Positions 10,151 through 20,660 are shown, counted from the stretch's first letter. The stretch: DNA of 64,000 bases from Thysanoteuthis rhombus (GCA_963457665.1 OY735225.1:177501-241500); one strand, 5' to 3'. Numbers and translations are program-made. The notes: generated by a model from the letters alone, not told the origin.

Positions 10151-10387
10151 TTACATGAATAAATAAGGTCACACTGACAGGTACATATATACATACAGAC
10201 TCACACACACATACTTATAAAGAAAAAAGAAGGAAAATGTGAAAAAGAAAGAATAAAATGAACAAATAAAACGGAGGAGGATAAAGGGAGGAAAAAGAAA
10301 GAAAAGAATGAGATGAAGGAAACAAGAAGGGAGAGAAAAATGGAAAAAAAAAGAGGAATAGTATCCTTTGATGAAGAAGATCCTTAC

Positions 10388-10586
10388 TGTCTTTAGATCC
10401 AAATTGGGTGTTGATTTGCAACTCCCTGCACATTCCAATGCGATCACCGTAATGGTTAACGATCTTGCAGTACATGGATGTCTGCACATTTCGTTTATCG
10501 AAACCCAAGTTCCGTCCGCTGACAGTGACGGAGAACTTTTGTCCAACCATCACGTTTTCTTTCTCAGTCACACGGAATTCCATGTC
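10388..10586 (-). CDS. Transglutaminase exon (first C-terminal beta-barrel, first half)
   Basis: Acceptor CTTCTTTGCAG in phase 0, donor GTAAGG in phase 1; 66 full codons. The peptide opens DMEFRVTEKENVMVGQKFSV and continues with alternating hydrophobic strands to ..GMCRELQINTQFGSKD. This is the usual start of the first C-terminal barrel of the transglutaminase family (a V.F.V.E...MGQ.F.V...GRN pattern). The flanking phases agree with 13586-13674 upstream and 8874-9046 downstream. No stop or frameshift interrupts it. Confidence 0.87.
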
Positions 10587-11084
10587 CTGCAAAGAAGAAA
10601 CAGAAGGCAATTGAATTTTTCTTCTTCTAAGCCAGTCATTCTAAAAGTCTTTGCGTCGACTCTCCGTTACGCTGTGATCAGCTTCTCGAGACACGGCGAG
10701 GTATTTGAATATTTGAACAACCCTACACAATTGTAATTCAATCTGCTTAAGCATGGTCTCACTGACCATAAGTGACATCAACCTGGCACATAACAAATTA
10801 AATTGTCCATTCTAGGGTAATTAAAGTGTGATAAAAAGTAATTATTTTGCCAAAATTCACGTGGAACAAAAAATGTGGGTTGCTGTCCAAATCTTTTTAA
10901 ATCTAATTTCACTAACCCTAAGCCTGTTCTTATTTCACTACTGATGTCAGCCGCTGCTGAAAAGACACATAATCTTCTTCGATCATTGGTTAGACGGTTG
11001 ATACATACCTTCCATCTTAAGAGAGGAATCTTAGGGTGAACTCAATTAGCACTCGGAAATGTCTACGAAGAGTTTTCTACGCTC
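10587..11084. other. Intron sequence, no feature recognised
   Basis: Part of the 2999-bp intron between the transglutaminase exons at 13586-13674 and 10388-10586. Nothing beyond ordinary AT-rich intron sequence is visible. Confidence 0.6.
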
Positions 11085-11153
11085 TTTGCTCGTACCAGGA
11101 ATCGACCTCTGAGTGTGAGACAAACGTGCTAACCATTGCACCACTCTGTCTCC
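11085..11153 (-). repeat. tRNA-derived SINE head or tRNA pseudogene
   Basis: On the minus strand a box A-like GTGGTGCAATGGTTAGCACG is followed about 30 bases later by a box B-like GAGGTCGATTCC. The acceptor strands (GGAGACA on the 5' side) have no matching 3' strand, so this is not a functional tRNA. It sits in a transglutaminase intron. Confidence 0.6.
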
Positions 11154-11530
11154 AGTTTGAATCCAAGATTTTAGAAACTGCGGGATGAACAACAGGCTCA
11201 ACCATTCCAGAAGTAATTTTGATTATTAAAAGAGGTAACAAATATATAACTCTATACTTTTATTATTAATTTTGACTATATTTTGAAAATATTAGAAACT
11301 TCCTTTATGTCACCAACAGAGAAGTTAGAAAAACAGGCTGTATTCCAATTCATACGGAGCACATCTTAGATATTTTGGTCTTGTTGCCTGCATGTCCAAT
11401 GACGTATCACCATTATATTATTTGATTGGAACCTTGCATACGGCAAATTGATTGTTGGTCGTCAAAAAAAAAAAAAGAAAGATTTTAATCATATTTGGAA
11501 AGGACCTACAGAAATTTACGAAGAATAAGA
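11154..11530. other. Intron sequence, no feature recognised
   Basis: AT-rich intron sequence of the transglutaminase gene with one poly(A) run near 11465. No coding or repeat signal was identified. Confidence 0.55.
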
Positions 11531-11922
11531 TCATCATCATCATCATCATCATCAGTTTTTTAACATTCGTCGTTGGATATAGACCTTCCCCAGGATTTGC
11601 CACACTTCTCTATGATGGGCGTCGCGGAGCCATTACTTTCTGAACTTGTCTAGTTCGTCTCCCCATCTAATATTCTGCCGGCCTCGGTTGTGCATGTGAT
11701 CTCGGGGGATCCATGTCGTGAGTCGTGATGTCCATCGGTTGTCTGCAATTCTTGCAACATGGCCAGCCCACCGCCATTTGAGATTTTTAATGGATTCTAT
11801 GATGTCCCTTACTCTTGTCTTTTCTCAGATGTACTGTGCTGTCTTGTGGTTTCTTCATGTGAGTCCTAGCATAATTCTTTCATGTGCGCGTTGCATGGTT
11901 CTCAATTTACGGGTCTCGCAAA
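11531..11922 (-). mobile_element. RTE-like LINE 3' fragment, with (ATC)n tail at its left end
   Basis: Minus-strand translation matches, piecewise, the C-terminus of the RTE-like ORF at 18313-19224 (the MQRAHER, W.GHVARM, TT.IPRDH and W.DELD.F segments). The tail shows as (ATC)n at 11531-11553. Frameshifts and stops make it inactive. Its right end has a short inverted repeat, ctcaattt..aaattgag, at about 11910-11929. Confidence 0.85.
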
Positions 11923-12400
11923 TTGAGAACAATAAGATAACCAGTATTAAAATTGGATTTCAACTATCAATATATATACGGGGTGAATATAAGTTGTGGT
12001 AAAGAGAAACTAAGAATTAGAATTAAGTAAGAACTAGTCAACATTAATGATAGAAATATTATTTTCTCGCAAATATCAGACTGGTATTCCCAGACTGTTA
12101 AATACACAGCATGGGTCTGCAAAGAAAAGAATTAGCCTTTGGCAAGTTTTGGACTGGTTCTTCTCATCTTTAGGAGCTTGTCTTACTTTGTCTGCGCCTT
12201 ACCAATTAGGTAACGAAGGCTTGATCAGCAGATGTTGCTCATAGCTATAGTCTTTTCTTATTTGCTCTCGTATTGTTAGATGCTAATATCCACTAGTGTT
12301 GATAATAATTGACAATACTATTACATCTAATACTACTACAGCGCAAAAAGCTACCATGAAGTTGGGATTGGAGATTCATGTTATCCAAATCTGTTACCAC
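11923..12400. other. Intron sequence, no gene recognised
   Basis: No coding or repeat similarity could be supported between the two oppositely oriented RTE fragments. Confidence 0.5.
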
Positions 12401-12439
12401 CAGACAATCATTTGTTTTACACTATGGAACGCATGCAGA

Positions 12440-13345
12440 TCATGGTGATACCAGCTCATCCAAACTCTTTTCAGCCTGCCTCGAGATGATCTTCCGTAAC
12501 CTGGACTGGGAAAATAGAGGAATCAAAATAGACGGCGAATATCTAAGTAACCACAGGTTTGCAGATGACATTTCCTTTTCGCACAGAACCTACATGACCT
12601 CCAACTAATGCTAGATGAAATAAGCGAAGAAAGTAAAAAAGTCAGCCTACACATGAACTTCAGTAAAACGAAAATCATGTGCAACAATCACATCGAGAAT
12701 AAGGACATAACTGTCAAAATCGAAGATGGAAAACTGGGGAAAATAGACCACTACATCGACTCAGGACAACGAATCTCTTTGGAACCCGGAAGACAAGAAG
12801 AAATCAAGCGGAGAATCACCCTTGGATGGCAAGCCTTCGGCAAAGCAAGCTCAACCTTCAAAAACAAGGCGATCCCAATAATCCTAAAAAGAAGAGTATA
12901 CAACCAATGCATCCTCCCAATAGTCACTTATGGGGCTGAAACATGGAATCTAACCAGAAGACAAACCTGCAAACTGAGAAGCATGCAACGTGCACATGAG
13001 AGAATCTTGCTCAACCTCACAGCTCAAGAGATCACATGACAGCACAATACATCAGAAAGAAAACGGGGGTCAGTGACATCAGAGAATCCATTAGAAAACT
13101 CAAATGGCAATGTGCTGGTCATGTTGCAAGAATGAAAGACAACCGATTGACATGACGACGCAAAACATGAATCCACAGAGACCACATGCAAAATCGGGGC
13201 CAACGAAAAACAAGATAGAGAGATAAACTAGACAAAATCAGAAAATGTCGGCTCTGCGACGCCCATGATCGAGAAATGTGGCAGATTCTGGGGAAAGATT
13301 ATGTCCCACAACGGACGTTAAAAGAATGATGATGATAATTATGAT
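12440..13345 (+). mobile_element. RTE-like LINE fragment: RT motif C to 3' end, broken
   Basis: Starts at the GDTSSSKLF region of the reverse transcriptase, reads FADDISF near 12560, then a frameshift leads to a second open piece (12608-13039) with VSLHMNFSKTKIMCNN and VTYGAETWNLTRRQT. Further frameshifts and stops follow up to the terminal RTLKE region and GATGAT units near 13328. It is 5'-truncated and inactive, and it lies in a transglutaminase intron. Confidence 0.9.
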
Positions 13346-13585
13346 GCAACGCGTCATTTTTTGTCAGCAGTTCAATACATCGAGAAACTTCTCGGAGAAT
13401 CAAATATAGAATCCCTCTTTTATGATAGAATACACAAGGACGTTATAAAGTCATAGAACGCCAACAAAAGTATGTTGACAATCGAATAATGATGCTATGG
13501 ATTTAAATGAATGTTTTCGATATTTTTGAATCAATCTAATCTATCTAAGGATTACGGCTGTTCCTCTGTTGTCATGAATACTTAC

Positions 13586-13674
13586 ATCGTGATGTCGGGT
13601 GGATTTCTTTACCCTCATCATCATCAGTTTCTTGCGGCACATGTTGATGATATCAATCCGGTCATATTCAGGCC
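13586..13674 (-). CDS. Transglutaminase exon (linker between core and first barrel)
   Basis: Acceptor CTCACTCCCCAG in phase 1, donor GTAAGT in phase 0; 29 full codons (PEYDRIDIINMCRKK, then a basic stretch ending KKSTRHHD). It fits exactly between the phase-1 end of exon 15488-15588 and the phase-0 start of exon 10388-10586, and its length and position match the short linker between the D-IT-YK strand and the first C-terminal barrel in this family. The sequence itself is weakly conserved in the family, so the call rests on splice phase, splice sites and position. The upstream intron end is an unusually long pyrimidine tract. Confidence 0.75.
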
Positions 13675-13680
13675 CTGGGG

Positions 13681-14545
13681 AGTGAGAGAAAGTGAGATTG
13701 AGTGAGGGGAAAAGACGAAGAGAGAGGGAGAGAGAGATGAACAGAGAGAGTCAAGGATGGAGAGAGAGTAAAGAGTGGAAATGAAGCAAGAGAGGAAAGG
13801 AAGAAGAGAAAGTGAGATGGAGAAAGAGAGTTGTGGATGGAGAGAGAGTGAAAAGAGGGATTAAAGAGAGAGAGTTAGAGAGAGGGTATGAGGGAGAGAG
13901 ACAGACGTACAGAGAGAGAGAGAGTTATGAATGGAGTGAGAGTGGAAAAGGAGATCAAAGAGAGGGGATTAGAGAGAGAGAGTTTGAGGGAGAGAGACAG
14001 ACATACAGATAGAGGGATTAAAGGGAGGGGATTAGAGAGAGAGCACAAGGGAGAGAAACAGACATACAGAGAGAGAGAGAGAGAGCTATGAATAGAGAGA
14101 GAGTGGAAAGAGATAATAAAAAAAGAGATTGTATGAGGAAGAGCAACAGACAGACAGACGGAGAGAGTTAGGGATAAAGACAGATTGAAAATGGGGAGGG
14201 ATGGAGGAAGAGAAGGGAAGAGAAAGAGACGGGGAAAAAAGAGACGGAGAGAGAAGGGGACAGGGGGATAAACAAATAGACTGAGGTTGGGAAATAAAGG
14301 GAGAGAAGGAAAAAATGCATGAGAGAGAGAGAGAGGGGGGATAAAGGCAAGATAGGCTGTGAGAGTGAGGGATAGTGAGAGTGAGAGAGAAAGGGAGAGA
14401 GGAAATAAAGAGGGAGGAAAAGAAAAGGAGGAAGATAAACGGGGAAAATGAGAGAATGTGAGTAAATATTGGGAGAGGGGAAGTTGGAGAGCAAGGGAGT
14501 GATAGTGGAGAAAAGGGGAGAAAGAATGGGTCGGTGAAACAGTCA
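13681..14545. repeat. Polypurine (GA-rich) tract of about 860 bp
   Basis: Plus strand is almost pure G and A in imperfect (GA)n, GGGA and GAAAG units with an internal 60-80 bp duplication (gagagagac agacatacag phrases at about 13895, 13994 and 14060). In the transglutaminase pre-mRNA it is a CU-rich tract directly before the 3' splice site of exon 13586-13674. The long open frames on either strand are products of the absence of T or A. Confidence 0.9.
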
Positions 14546-14969
14546 CATTGAGAGTCAAAATTGGAAAAAAATGCAAATTTTAAGATTTCAATCTTCAAAT
14601 CATAATCTTGAAATTAAGAAAAAATCCAATGCTGATAAAATACTTTCTACAAAATAGAAATAAAAACTTTACGAATGCATATTGGGCACTTCATAAAGGG
14701 TCAGTAGTCTAGTCTCATGAACTATTACCACTGGAAAGAGTTTCATCTCATCAGGTGTCTCATATTTGTGACCTTATGCCAAACTGAGGACAGTAAACAT
14801 AAAAAAAGGACGCCCCATCATGCAGCCATAGTCAACAAGCAACCCATACCGACGAGTACGGCTGTTTGATTTTCAGTGGTTATACTTGGGCCTTAGTCGT
14901 GTAACCCTTCCACATCGTTGGGTCCAACATCACAGGACAGATGGATTGACAGAACCTACCCCTCTATAG
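14546..14969. other. Intron sequence, no feature recognised
   Basis: Transglutaminase intron sequence without a supported gene or repeat. Confidence 0.5.
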
Positions 14970-15171
14970 CAGGCGTAGGTAACTTTTTTGATTTAGTGGG
15001 CCACATAGGTAATTTTGCATCTTTATTCAGGTCACGCATTCATTTCAAAATATCGATCGAATTCTGGAAGAAATTATATGATATTTTGAATGAATACCTA
15101 ATTTGGCCACTGGCCACAAGAAATGTTGCTGTGGGCCGAATCTGGCCCTCGTGCCTGTAGTTACCTGTCAG
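14970..15171. mobile_element. Short hAT-like non-autonomous element (MITE)
   Basis: About 200 bp bounded by caggcgtaggtaact and agttacctg in inverse orientation, with the inner phrases agtgggccacat and gtgggccgaatctggccc. These words are typical of hAT-type MITEs found across animals. No convincing 8-bp target duplication could be confirmed by eye. Confidence 0.5.
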
Positions 15172-15487
15172 TGTTCTCCAGCACTCTACCATTGGGTGAC
15201 AGTGATTGGTAGTAAGTGTACTAAACTTAGCAAATACCTATAAGAGTAAATTGCCATCGAGCAATCGCAAGCTAGTCTCGCAGACCCTTACTACTGTAGT
15301 TAGTTCGGTCTTCAAGAAGCGCTGAATTGCTGTAGACCTGAGCAATACCAAGCTATGCTGGGTAAGCAAAAGGCAACGCTGACAGACTACACATTGCTTA
15401 AAGTAGGTGAGTTGGCCGTTCAAACAACCCGATACGTAAGGACGAATACCAGCTTTGAAAAACAATTTTTCCAGAGAACTATCTTAC
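15172..15487. other. Intron sequence, no feature recognised
   Basis: A 75-codon minus-strand open frame at 15238-15465 has no family resemblance and no suitable splice sites in the gene's phase; treated as chance. Confidence 0.5.
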
Positions 15488-15588
15488 CACTGAGCAGTTT
15501 ATAGTCGTTGGTAATATCCATTAAACCACCACTTCGATTATAGCCAGGCATACTGTGAGAATATTTCGTGTAGACGTATTTCCCAAGA
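15488..15588 (-). CDS. Transglutaminase exon (end of catalytic core)
   Basis: Acceptor with a strong pyrimidine tract (CCTTTTTTTTTCTACAG) in phase 2, donor GTAAGA in phase 1; 33 full codons. The peptide starts LGKYVYTKYS and ends LMDITNDYKLLS, matching the family pattern (I/V)GK.I.TK.....D IT..YK that follows the calcium-binding segment of transglutaminases. Both phases agree with the neighbouring exons at 17675-17840 and 13586-13674. Confidence 0.88.
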
Positions 15589-16429
15589 CTGTAGAAAAAA
15601 AAAGGAAAAGGAATGCGAAATAAAAATGAGTGTAGATATTAGCTATATATATATACAAAAAATGGTGCATTTTTGTTTGCTCAAATAAATGCAAATAAAG
15701 AAGATCAAGGGAAGTTCGGCAACTAAGCTGTTGTTATCTTACGGAGACAATAAGTGAGGTTTAGGGATTAGGGTTAGATAATCAGTAAGGGTAAATATTA
15801 TTTTGTATCGAAGCTTCCGACTTTTTTTTTTCATTTAGCAAGATTTTATATTTAAGTACACAACACACAACCGAAACTTTGTGCAAAACAAAACAACGAA
15901 AACAAGGAAGTATTATGGAAAGTGAGAACACTGCTTGAGGTTTGGTACTCACGCTAAAAAAAAAAAAAAGATTAGTCTTAAACAACACTTCTTTGCGAGT
16001 CGCGTTGTAAACCCATAAAACATCCCCATCGCTCCAAACATCCAAGCTTGGCAAACACTAAACTAGATTCACCTGTGTATATTAGAAGTGATGAGCAAAG
16101 ATCAAAAGATTAGACCAAATGCCATCGGCCTAATCTAATCTGACATGATACTTTATTCTATGGTATAAATTACATTTCACCAATACATGCAATAGTTCGT
16201 ACACTTCATCTAATTAAATTCAGTCAAGAACCTTGGTTTTGTTAGAGAATTAGTTTCTGCCATGAAAGCATACATAATTATTGGTTGTTGACAAGGAATA
16301 TTAAGTGTTATCTCCAATAATCTGGCCTTTTGTGGTAGAGTTTCGATGATTAGAAAATGCACGTATATTTTATTTGCTGGAAGCAATGTTTGTATATAAA
16401 TAAGGAAAAGTAATAACACGTCTGTCTCG
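15589..16429. other. Intron sequence, no feature recognised
   Basis: Part of the 2086-bp intron between exons 17675-17840 and 15488-15588. Short poly(A) and poly(T) runs only. Confidence 0.5.
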
Positions 16430-16792
16430 CCTTTTATTGGGCATTGATCACTCATAGGAAGTCAGAATATTAAAAAAAACAAAAAAAAACAAGCGTGAAT
16501 GCTGCCGGATACAAACTAAGGGGTCAATTTACTAGAAATTCACTTAGCCAATTGACCCCACCCCCAACTAAAAGAACTTTTTGTTGAGGGTAATTTTCAA
16601 AAGAAAAGAAAAGTTTTTTGGAGACATAATAAGGACAGAATGTTTATATTAGCTCCACTGGTGCGTCTTGTATGTGTGACACACCCATATGTATATAGAG
16701 AGCTAGACAAGCAGCCATACCAACTTGAAACTGAAGAAACCTATGCTGACAGTAATGGCCATAGTTTTGGTTGATGGTATCTAATTACCACA
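16430..16792 (+). repeat. Dispersed ~450-bp repeat (family 1), copy 2, 5' shortened
   Basis: Carries the gatcactcat, gtgaatgctgccggatacaaacta, gtcaattta, agacataataagga, aactgaagaaacctatg and ttggttgatgg landmarks in the usual order and orientation. Confidence 0.75.
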
Positions 16793-16892
16793 ACATCCCA
16801 CTAAACTAAATTAAAGCAATTCCTCTGAGAATATGATATCTAAAATGAGGAAATGTCGGTTACGAGATTTCAGTCATTGCACCTCTTAAAAG

Positions 16893-17125
16893 TCAGTGTT
16901 GCCAACTTGAAAATATTCTGCGCTAGTTCGACTAGTTAAAAGCGTTATTTTTTTCAAAATAGCTAAAAATAGCAAAAATTTGCCAAACACCGAATTCTCA
17001 AACTGATCAAGAAATATTTTTAAATGGTTTAGAATAGCCAAATATGGCCAAATTGCTTGCGCTGGTATAGCGTTTTTCATCCCTGCCAAGAAAACGTACT
17101 AAAGTTGGCACGAAAAGTGCTAAAT
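16893..17125. mobile_element. Probable short MITE with ~13-bp inverted termini
   Basis: agtgttgccaactt at the left is matched in inverse by aaagttggcacga at the right, bounding about 230 bp of AT-rich sequence without coding potential. It is in the intron between transglutaminase exons 2 and 3 as found here. Confidence 0.4.
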
Positions 17126-17189
17126 TAACAATCATAAAGGTATTACAACCTGAGACCATGATATAAAAAAAATCAAATTAATTTTGTCA

Positions 17190-17555
17190 CCTCACCTGTT
17201 TTACTACGGTGCCATTATTTTGAGGATGCCTACATATAATGATTATCAACGAGCAGATGTCTCCTGTCATGCTAAAGGATGCAACTTACGTGATAAAATC
17301 AAATTTCATTCATGCAGCTCATGTCGTAAAATAGAATTTCATTCATCTTCTTGGTGTAATAAGAACAAAAACAAAAAAATGAAAATTTGTTTGTGGTAAA
17401 CAAAACGTTTTCACCAAGGTCATTGCAACGCAAACCTCTATCATCCACGAACATGAGATGTAATGCGTATCCGTATATTCCATATATGTATTTCATATAT
17501 TTGTCATCTTTCACAGCACGGATAACCGTTATCTTTAACGGCAAATTATACTTTT
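17190..17555. repeat. Dispersed repeat (family 2), copy 1
   Basis: Similar to 51085-51440: shared phrases include aatgcaact.acg, atttcattcat, caccaag.tca.tgcaa.gcaaacctctat, aatgcgtat and tcatt..tgacagcacg. It contains about two diverged units of the ~39-bp motif that forms a longer array at 58262-58480. Confidence 0.65.
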
Positions 17556-17674
17556 TTGTCATTACTCTGATAATATGGCATCAAAAAGTAGGTCTCGTTT
17601 TCAAGATACATTTTTCTCGGTACCTTGGTAGCATTAAACGCTAGTTATTTTCTATCAGATATCAAATTGCTTAC

Positions 17675-17840
17675 GCATCTTTTTCAACGTGCACAATCTC
17701 CCATCTGCCGCTCTGCGGGTTTCTCAGCCAATAAACGCGGTCGGAGTTCAATTCCAGGAAGATGAAGTTAGTGTCAAATACTTGGTTGACTTCTCCATTC
17801 TTGATAGCTTTCAACAGAGCTCGTCCACAGCAGAAGAACC
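17675..17840 (-). CDS. Transglutaminase exon (calcium-binding part of the core)
   Basis: Acceptor TTGTTTCCAG in phase 1, donor GTAAGC in phase 2; 54 full codons. The peptide opens FFCCGRALLKAIKNGEV and continues with FDTNFIFLELNSDRVYW. This is the family block CGP..V.AIK.G....YD..FVFAEVN.D that follows the catalytic Asp. Departures from the usual pattern are Arg for Pro after CG and LEL for AEV before the conserved Asn, in the region that binds calcium in known transglutaminases. The frame is open and both splice sites are good, so this looks like a divergent gene rather than a dead one. Confidence 0.93.
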
Positions 17841-18312
17841 CTGGAAACAAGCGAATTGGAACGATTACCATCCAAATCTCTTGGACCACTGATTTCGAAA
17901 TTTTAAAAACTCGAGTATCTCTCCTATAAAGGAAATATTCTAGCAAACCCTCAGTTTTAGCATTTAGTTTCAGTAATTAATTATAACTATTACATTATTA
18001 AGAATAAGCAACTTTTGACACGTGAAAATTATTTCTGTTTTAAATGGATTATTTTTATTTGAATTATAATATATGGTATTATATTTTTAACATAATATAA
18101 CTGGATTACAGCTAACGTAATCCGTTTTAAAGAGGAAATTATTTTTAAAAGTCAGAAGTTGCTTATTCTTAACATTATCTCTAAGAATTAAAGATGGGTG
18201 AAAATTATCAGTATTAGTAGATAGATATCGATGGGGGAGTAGGACTATATTGATAATGTATCCGTGGCACATAGGTATCAATTCGTAGGTGTCTAGGTGA
18301 CTATGAGTTTAT
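17841..18312. other. Intron sequence, no feature recognised
   Basis: AT-rich sequence between a transglutaminase exon and the RTE copy. A short inverted similarity (tccgttttaaagaggaaatt with flanks) is the only structure noticed. Confidence 0.45.
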
Positions 18313-19244
18313 ACCCAATTCCAGAAAGGAGTAAGACAAGGTGATACCAGCTCACCTAAACTCTTCACAGCCTGCCTCGAGATGATCTTCAGAAGGCTAG
18401 ACTGGGAGAGTAAAGGAATTAAAATAGACGGCGAGTATCTGAGCAACCTCAGATTCGCAGACGACATAGCCCTTTTTGCAGAGAACCTACACGACCTCCA
18501 ACTAATGATAGATGAACTAAATGAGGAGAGCAAGAAAGTCGGCCTGCACATGAACTTCAGCAAGACGAAGATCATGTGCAACAACCACATTGGAGATAAG
18601 AACACTAAGATCGAAATCGAGGACACAGAACTCGAGAAAGTAGACCACTACATCTACCTAGGGCAACGAATCTCCATGAGACCCTCAAAAGAAGAAGAAA
18701 TCAAGCGAAGAATCACACTAGGATGGCAAGCCTTTGGCAGAGCTAGCTCAACCTTCAAAAATAATAAGATCCCATTAATCCTAAAGAGAAGGGTGTATAA
18801 CCAATGCATCCTCCCAATAGTCACTTATGGAGCTGAAACATGGAACTTAACCAAGAAACAGACCCGTAAGCTGAGAACCATGCAACGTGCACATGAAAGA
18901 ATAATGCTGGGCCTCACATGGAGAGACCACAAAACAGCACAACACATCCGGGAAAAGACAAGAGTTAGAGACATCATAGAAGCCATAAAAAATCTCAAAT
19001 GGCGGTGGGCTGGCCATGTTGCAAGAATGGCTGACAATCGATGGACATCACGACTCACAACATGGATTCCCCGAGACCATATGCGCAACCGAGGCCGGCA
19101 AAATATTAGATGGAGAGATGAACTAGACAGGTTCAGGAAGTACTGGCTCCGTGACGCCCATGATAGAGAAGTGTGGCAAATCCTGGGGAAGGTCTATGTC
19201 CAACGACGGACGCTAAAAGACTGATGATGATGATGATGATGATG
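18313..19244 (+). mobile_element. RTE-like LINE, 5'-truncated, with the longest open C-terminal frame of its family here
   Basis: In frame from about 18316 (QFQKGVRQGDTSSPKLF, RT motif B) through RFADDIALF (motif C, about 18451), KTKIMCNNH, VTYGAETWNLTKKQT, RRWAGHVARM-like WRWAGHVARMAD and the end RTLKD, stop at 19222-19224. This is the reverse transcriptase and C-terminal tail of APE-type RTE-like LINEs. The stop TGA is itself the first unit of the (TGA)n tail, so there is no 3' UTR beyond the microsatellite. Endonuclease and the first half of the RT are missing. It lies in the 2095-bp intron between transglutaminase exons 19936-20039 and 17675-17840. Confidence 0.93.
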
Positions 19245-19810
19245 AAAGAAAAGTAAAGTATGAATGTAATGTTGGGTCTCTTAGGAGCGAAAGTGTTGAG
19301 TTTATTAATCCAAATATCCTCATGTAGTTCAAGACTTTTTGTCGTGTCGGGGCCTGTATTTTCTATCTTTTCAATGACAGTTAATCTAGCATCTATGCTA
19401 AAGCTTTGTCCAAGGGGACGCAAGTTCTGTTCTACTGGGAGTAGGTTGTAATGATTAGTTGATTTAATCTTGTGCCTATATTTATCAAGTATATTGTTCA
19501 ATTACCATTCTGATTTACCTATGCATTGCACTTTACATTTAATTCATTTTAGGAAATTGATGACTTTTTTGGCTTCTGCAGTTGGAATTATGGCAGATGT
19601 AGAAAGTTCAATAGTAGTAGCGTCAGAAAAGTTGTTGGTGTATTTAATGAGGTTACAGCATTCATTTATTATCCCCGGGTTGGCAAAATTTGACAGTATT
19701 AGGGATGATATTATTGTGGGAGCCCTGGTTGTCCATTATGGTATTACTACTTATCGCATACTTAACATTTTTGGGTCTACGGTAGGCAATAACACATGAT
19801 TTTGGAATAT
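19245..19810 (-). mobile_element. Penelope-like or related GIY-YIG-bearing retroelement, C-terminal remnant
   Basis: The minus-strand frame reads IKCKVQCIGKSEW (a decayed C..QY(V/I)G.T of GIY-YIG), a stop, LDKYRHKIKS (R..HR..I), LLPVEQNL, FSIDARLTVIEKI and HEDIWINKLNTFAPKRPNI. That succession matches the C-terminal GIY-YIG endonuclease of Penelope-like elements (R..HR, PV..H, F.V..IEK, RE..WI.KL.TL.P.G.N). Stop codons show it is inactive. It abuts the tail of the RTE copy at 19244. Confidence 0.7.
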
Positions 19811-19935
19811 TTCTATGAATTCTATATCCTAAAAAGAGGTAATAGTTTGGAAAGGGATGATAGTAGGAAAAAGTATTGGAATACTGGGTTTAATAGTCTT
19901 GTTGATTTTTTATTGTTTGAATGACATGATATTAC

Positions 19936-20039
19936 CATCACTGACCTCTTGTGGGGTCTTGTCAATGGTTTGCAAGCCACAGTAGCCGACAGGGTGATCA
20001 GGACGTCCCATCCAAACAACATTCCAAACGTGGAAGCTC
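19936..20039 (-). CDS. Transglutaminase exon carrying the catalytic His and Asp
   Basis: Acceptor TTCTTTCCAG in phase 2, donor GTAATA in phase 1; 34 full codons beginning [14 protein letters not shown] and ending [10 protein letters not shown]. This is the hallmark transglutaminase block H.WNE.WM.RPD.P.G..GWQ..D.TPQE.S.G. The catalytic His (HVW) and Asp (TID) are present with the family spacing of 23 residues. Usual residues that are changed: WNE to WNV, and GGWQ to CGLQ. A GTCAGT just upstream would be a tempting donor but would break phase with the next exon, while GTAATA keeps it. The upstream exon should end in TG to complete a Trp codon; neither that exon nor the one with the catalytic Cys was found in this window. 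Confidence 0.92.
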
Positions 20040-20099
20040 CTGGAAAGAATATTAGACTAGCATTTTTATAATTTCTATAAAATTTCAATCAAATTCTCA

Positions 20100-20394
20100 A
20101 GATTTTTAATGATCAAGTTAAGAGAAAAACTAGCTGAGAATCCGTCCCTACGGGCGTCACTGAGTGACTAAAAAGTGTCTTATAGAGATGGTTGGATCCA
20201 TCCAGAAAAATAGCAATGTTTATCCTCGAATCAAATTATTCTCACAGACAAATGCTGAGCCCCCGAGCTCTAAGCATTTGGCAGGCCAGATATTAGACGA
20301 ATACACAGAAAAAATCGCCAGCTTCATAGTAATAGATGTTAAAACTTCATCTGTGTTCTTTTAGCCTTCTGTACGCATCAAATGTTCATTTTTC
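20100..20394. other. Unassigned sequence with a 66-codon open frame
   Basis: A plus-strand open frame at 20164-20364 contains PSSKHLAGQILDEYTEKIASF and ends in VFF. It is not recognised and its first codon is not in a convincing context. It could be a transposon fragment. Confidence 0.3.
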
Positions 20395-20660
20395 CTCACT
20401 TGGTGTAATTCACAAATTTATAAAATCCGGTAGATTTTGACCAGAAATAAATGACTAATTGATTTTCAAACACTTTTTTGATGTGATCTTTGCTCATCAG
20501 AATGATTTTACAAACACTTAAACAAAAGATAGTCAGTTGGAGCAAGGGCATGAGAGTATAGTGCATAAATCATTTTTTCCAACCAAATACGTCGAGCGGT
20601 ATGAGGACATGCATTATCTTGATGAAGAATGACCCCCTTTCAGATCACTAAGAATGAATA
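20395..20660 (-). mobile_element. Mariner-like transposase fragment, degraded
   Basis: Minus-strand frame reads GVILHQDNACPHTARR (the second catalytic Asp region, LHDNA.PH.A) and LYSHALAPTDYLLFKCL, matching the mariner block YSPDLAP.DYHLF. The third catalytic Asp is replaced (HAL for PDL) and a stop follows. More decayed sequence continues toward 20395. Confidence 0.85.

Noticed and set aside
13875..14576. 233-, 170- and 108-codon minus-strand frames
   Set aside because: They are translations of the CT-rich complement of the GA tract (Ser, Leu, Pro only); no real protein is implied.
19921..19945. GTCAGT as the donor of the transglutaminase His/Asp exon
   Set aside because: It would end the exon in phase 0, while the next exon starts in phase 1; the GTAATA a few bases downstream keeps the frame and restores the conserved SDG.
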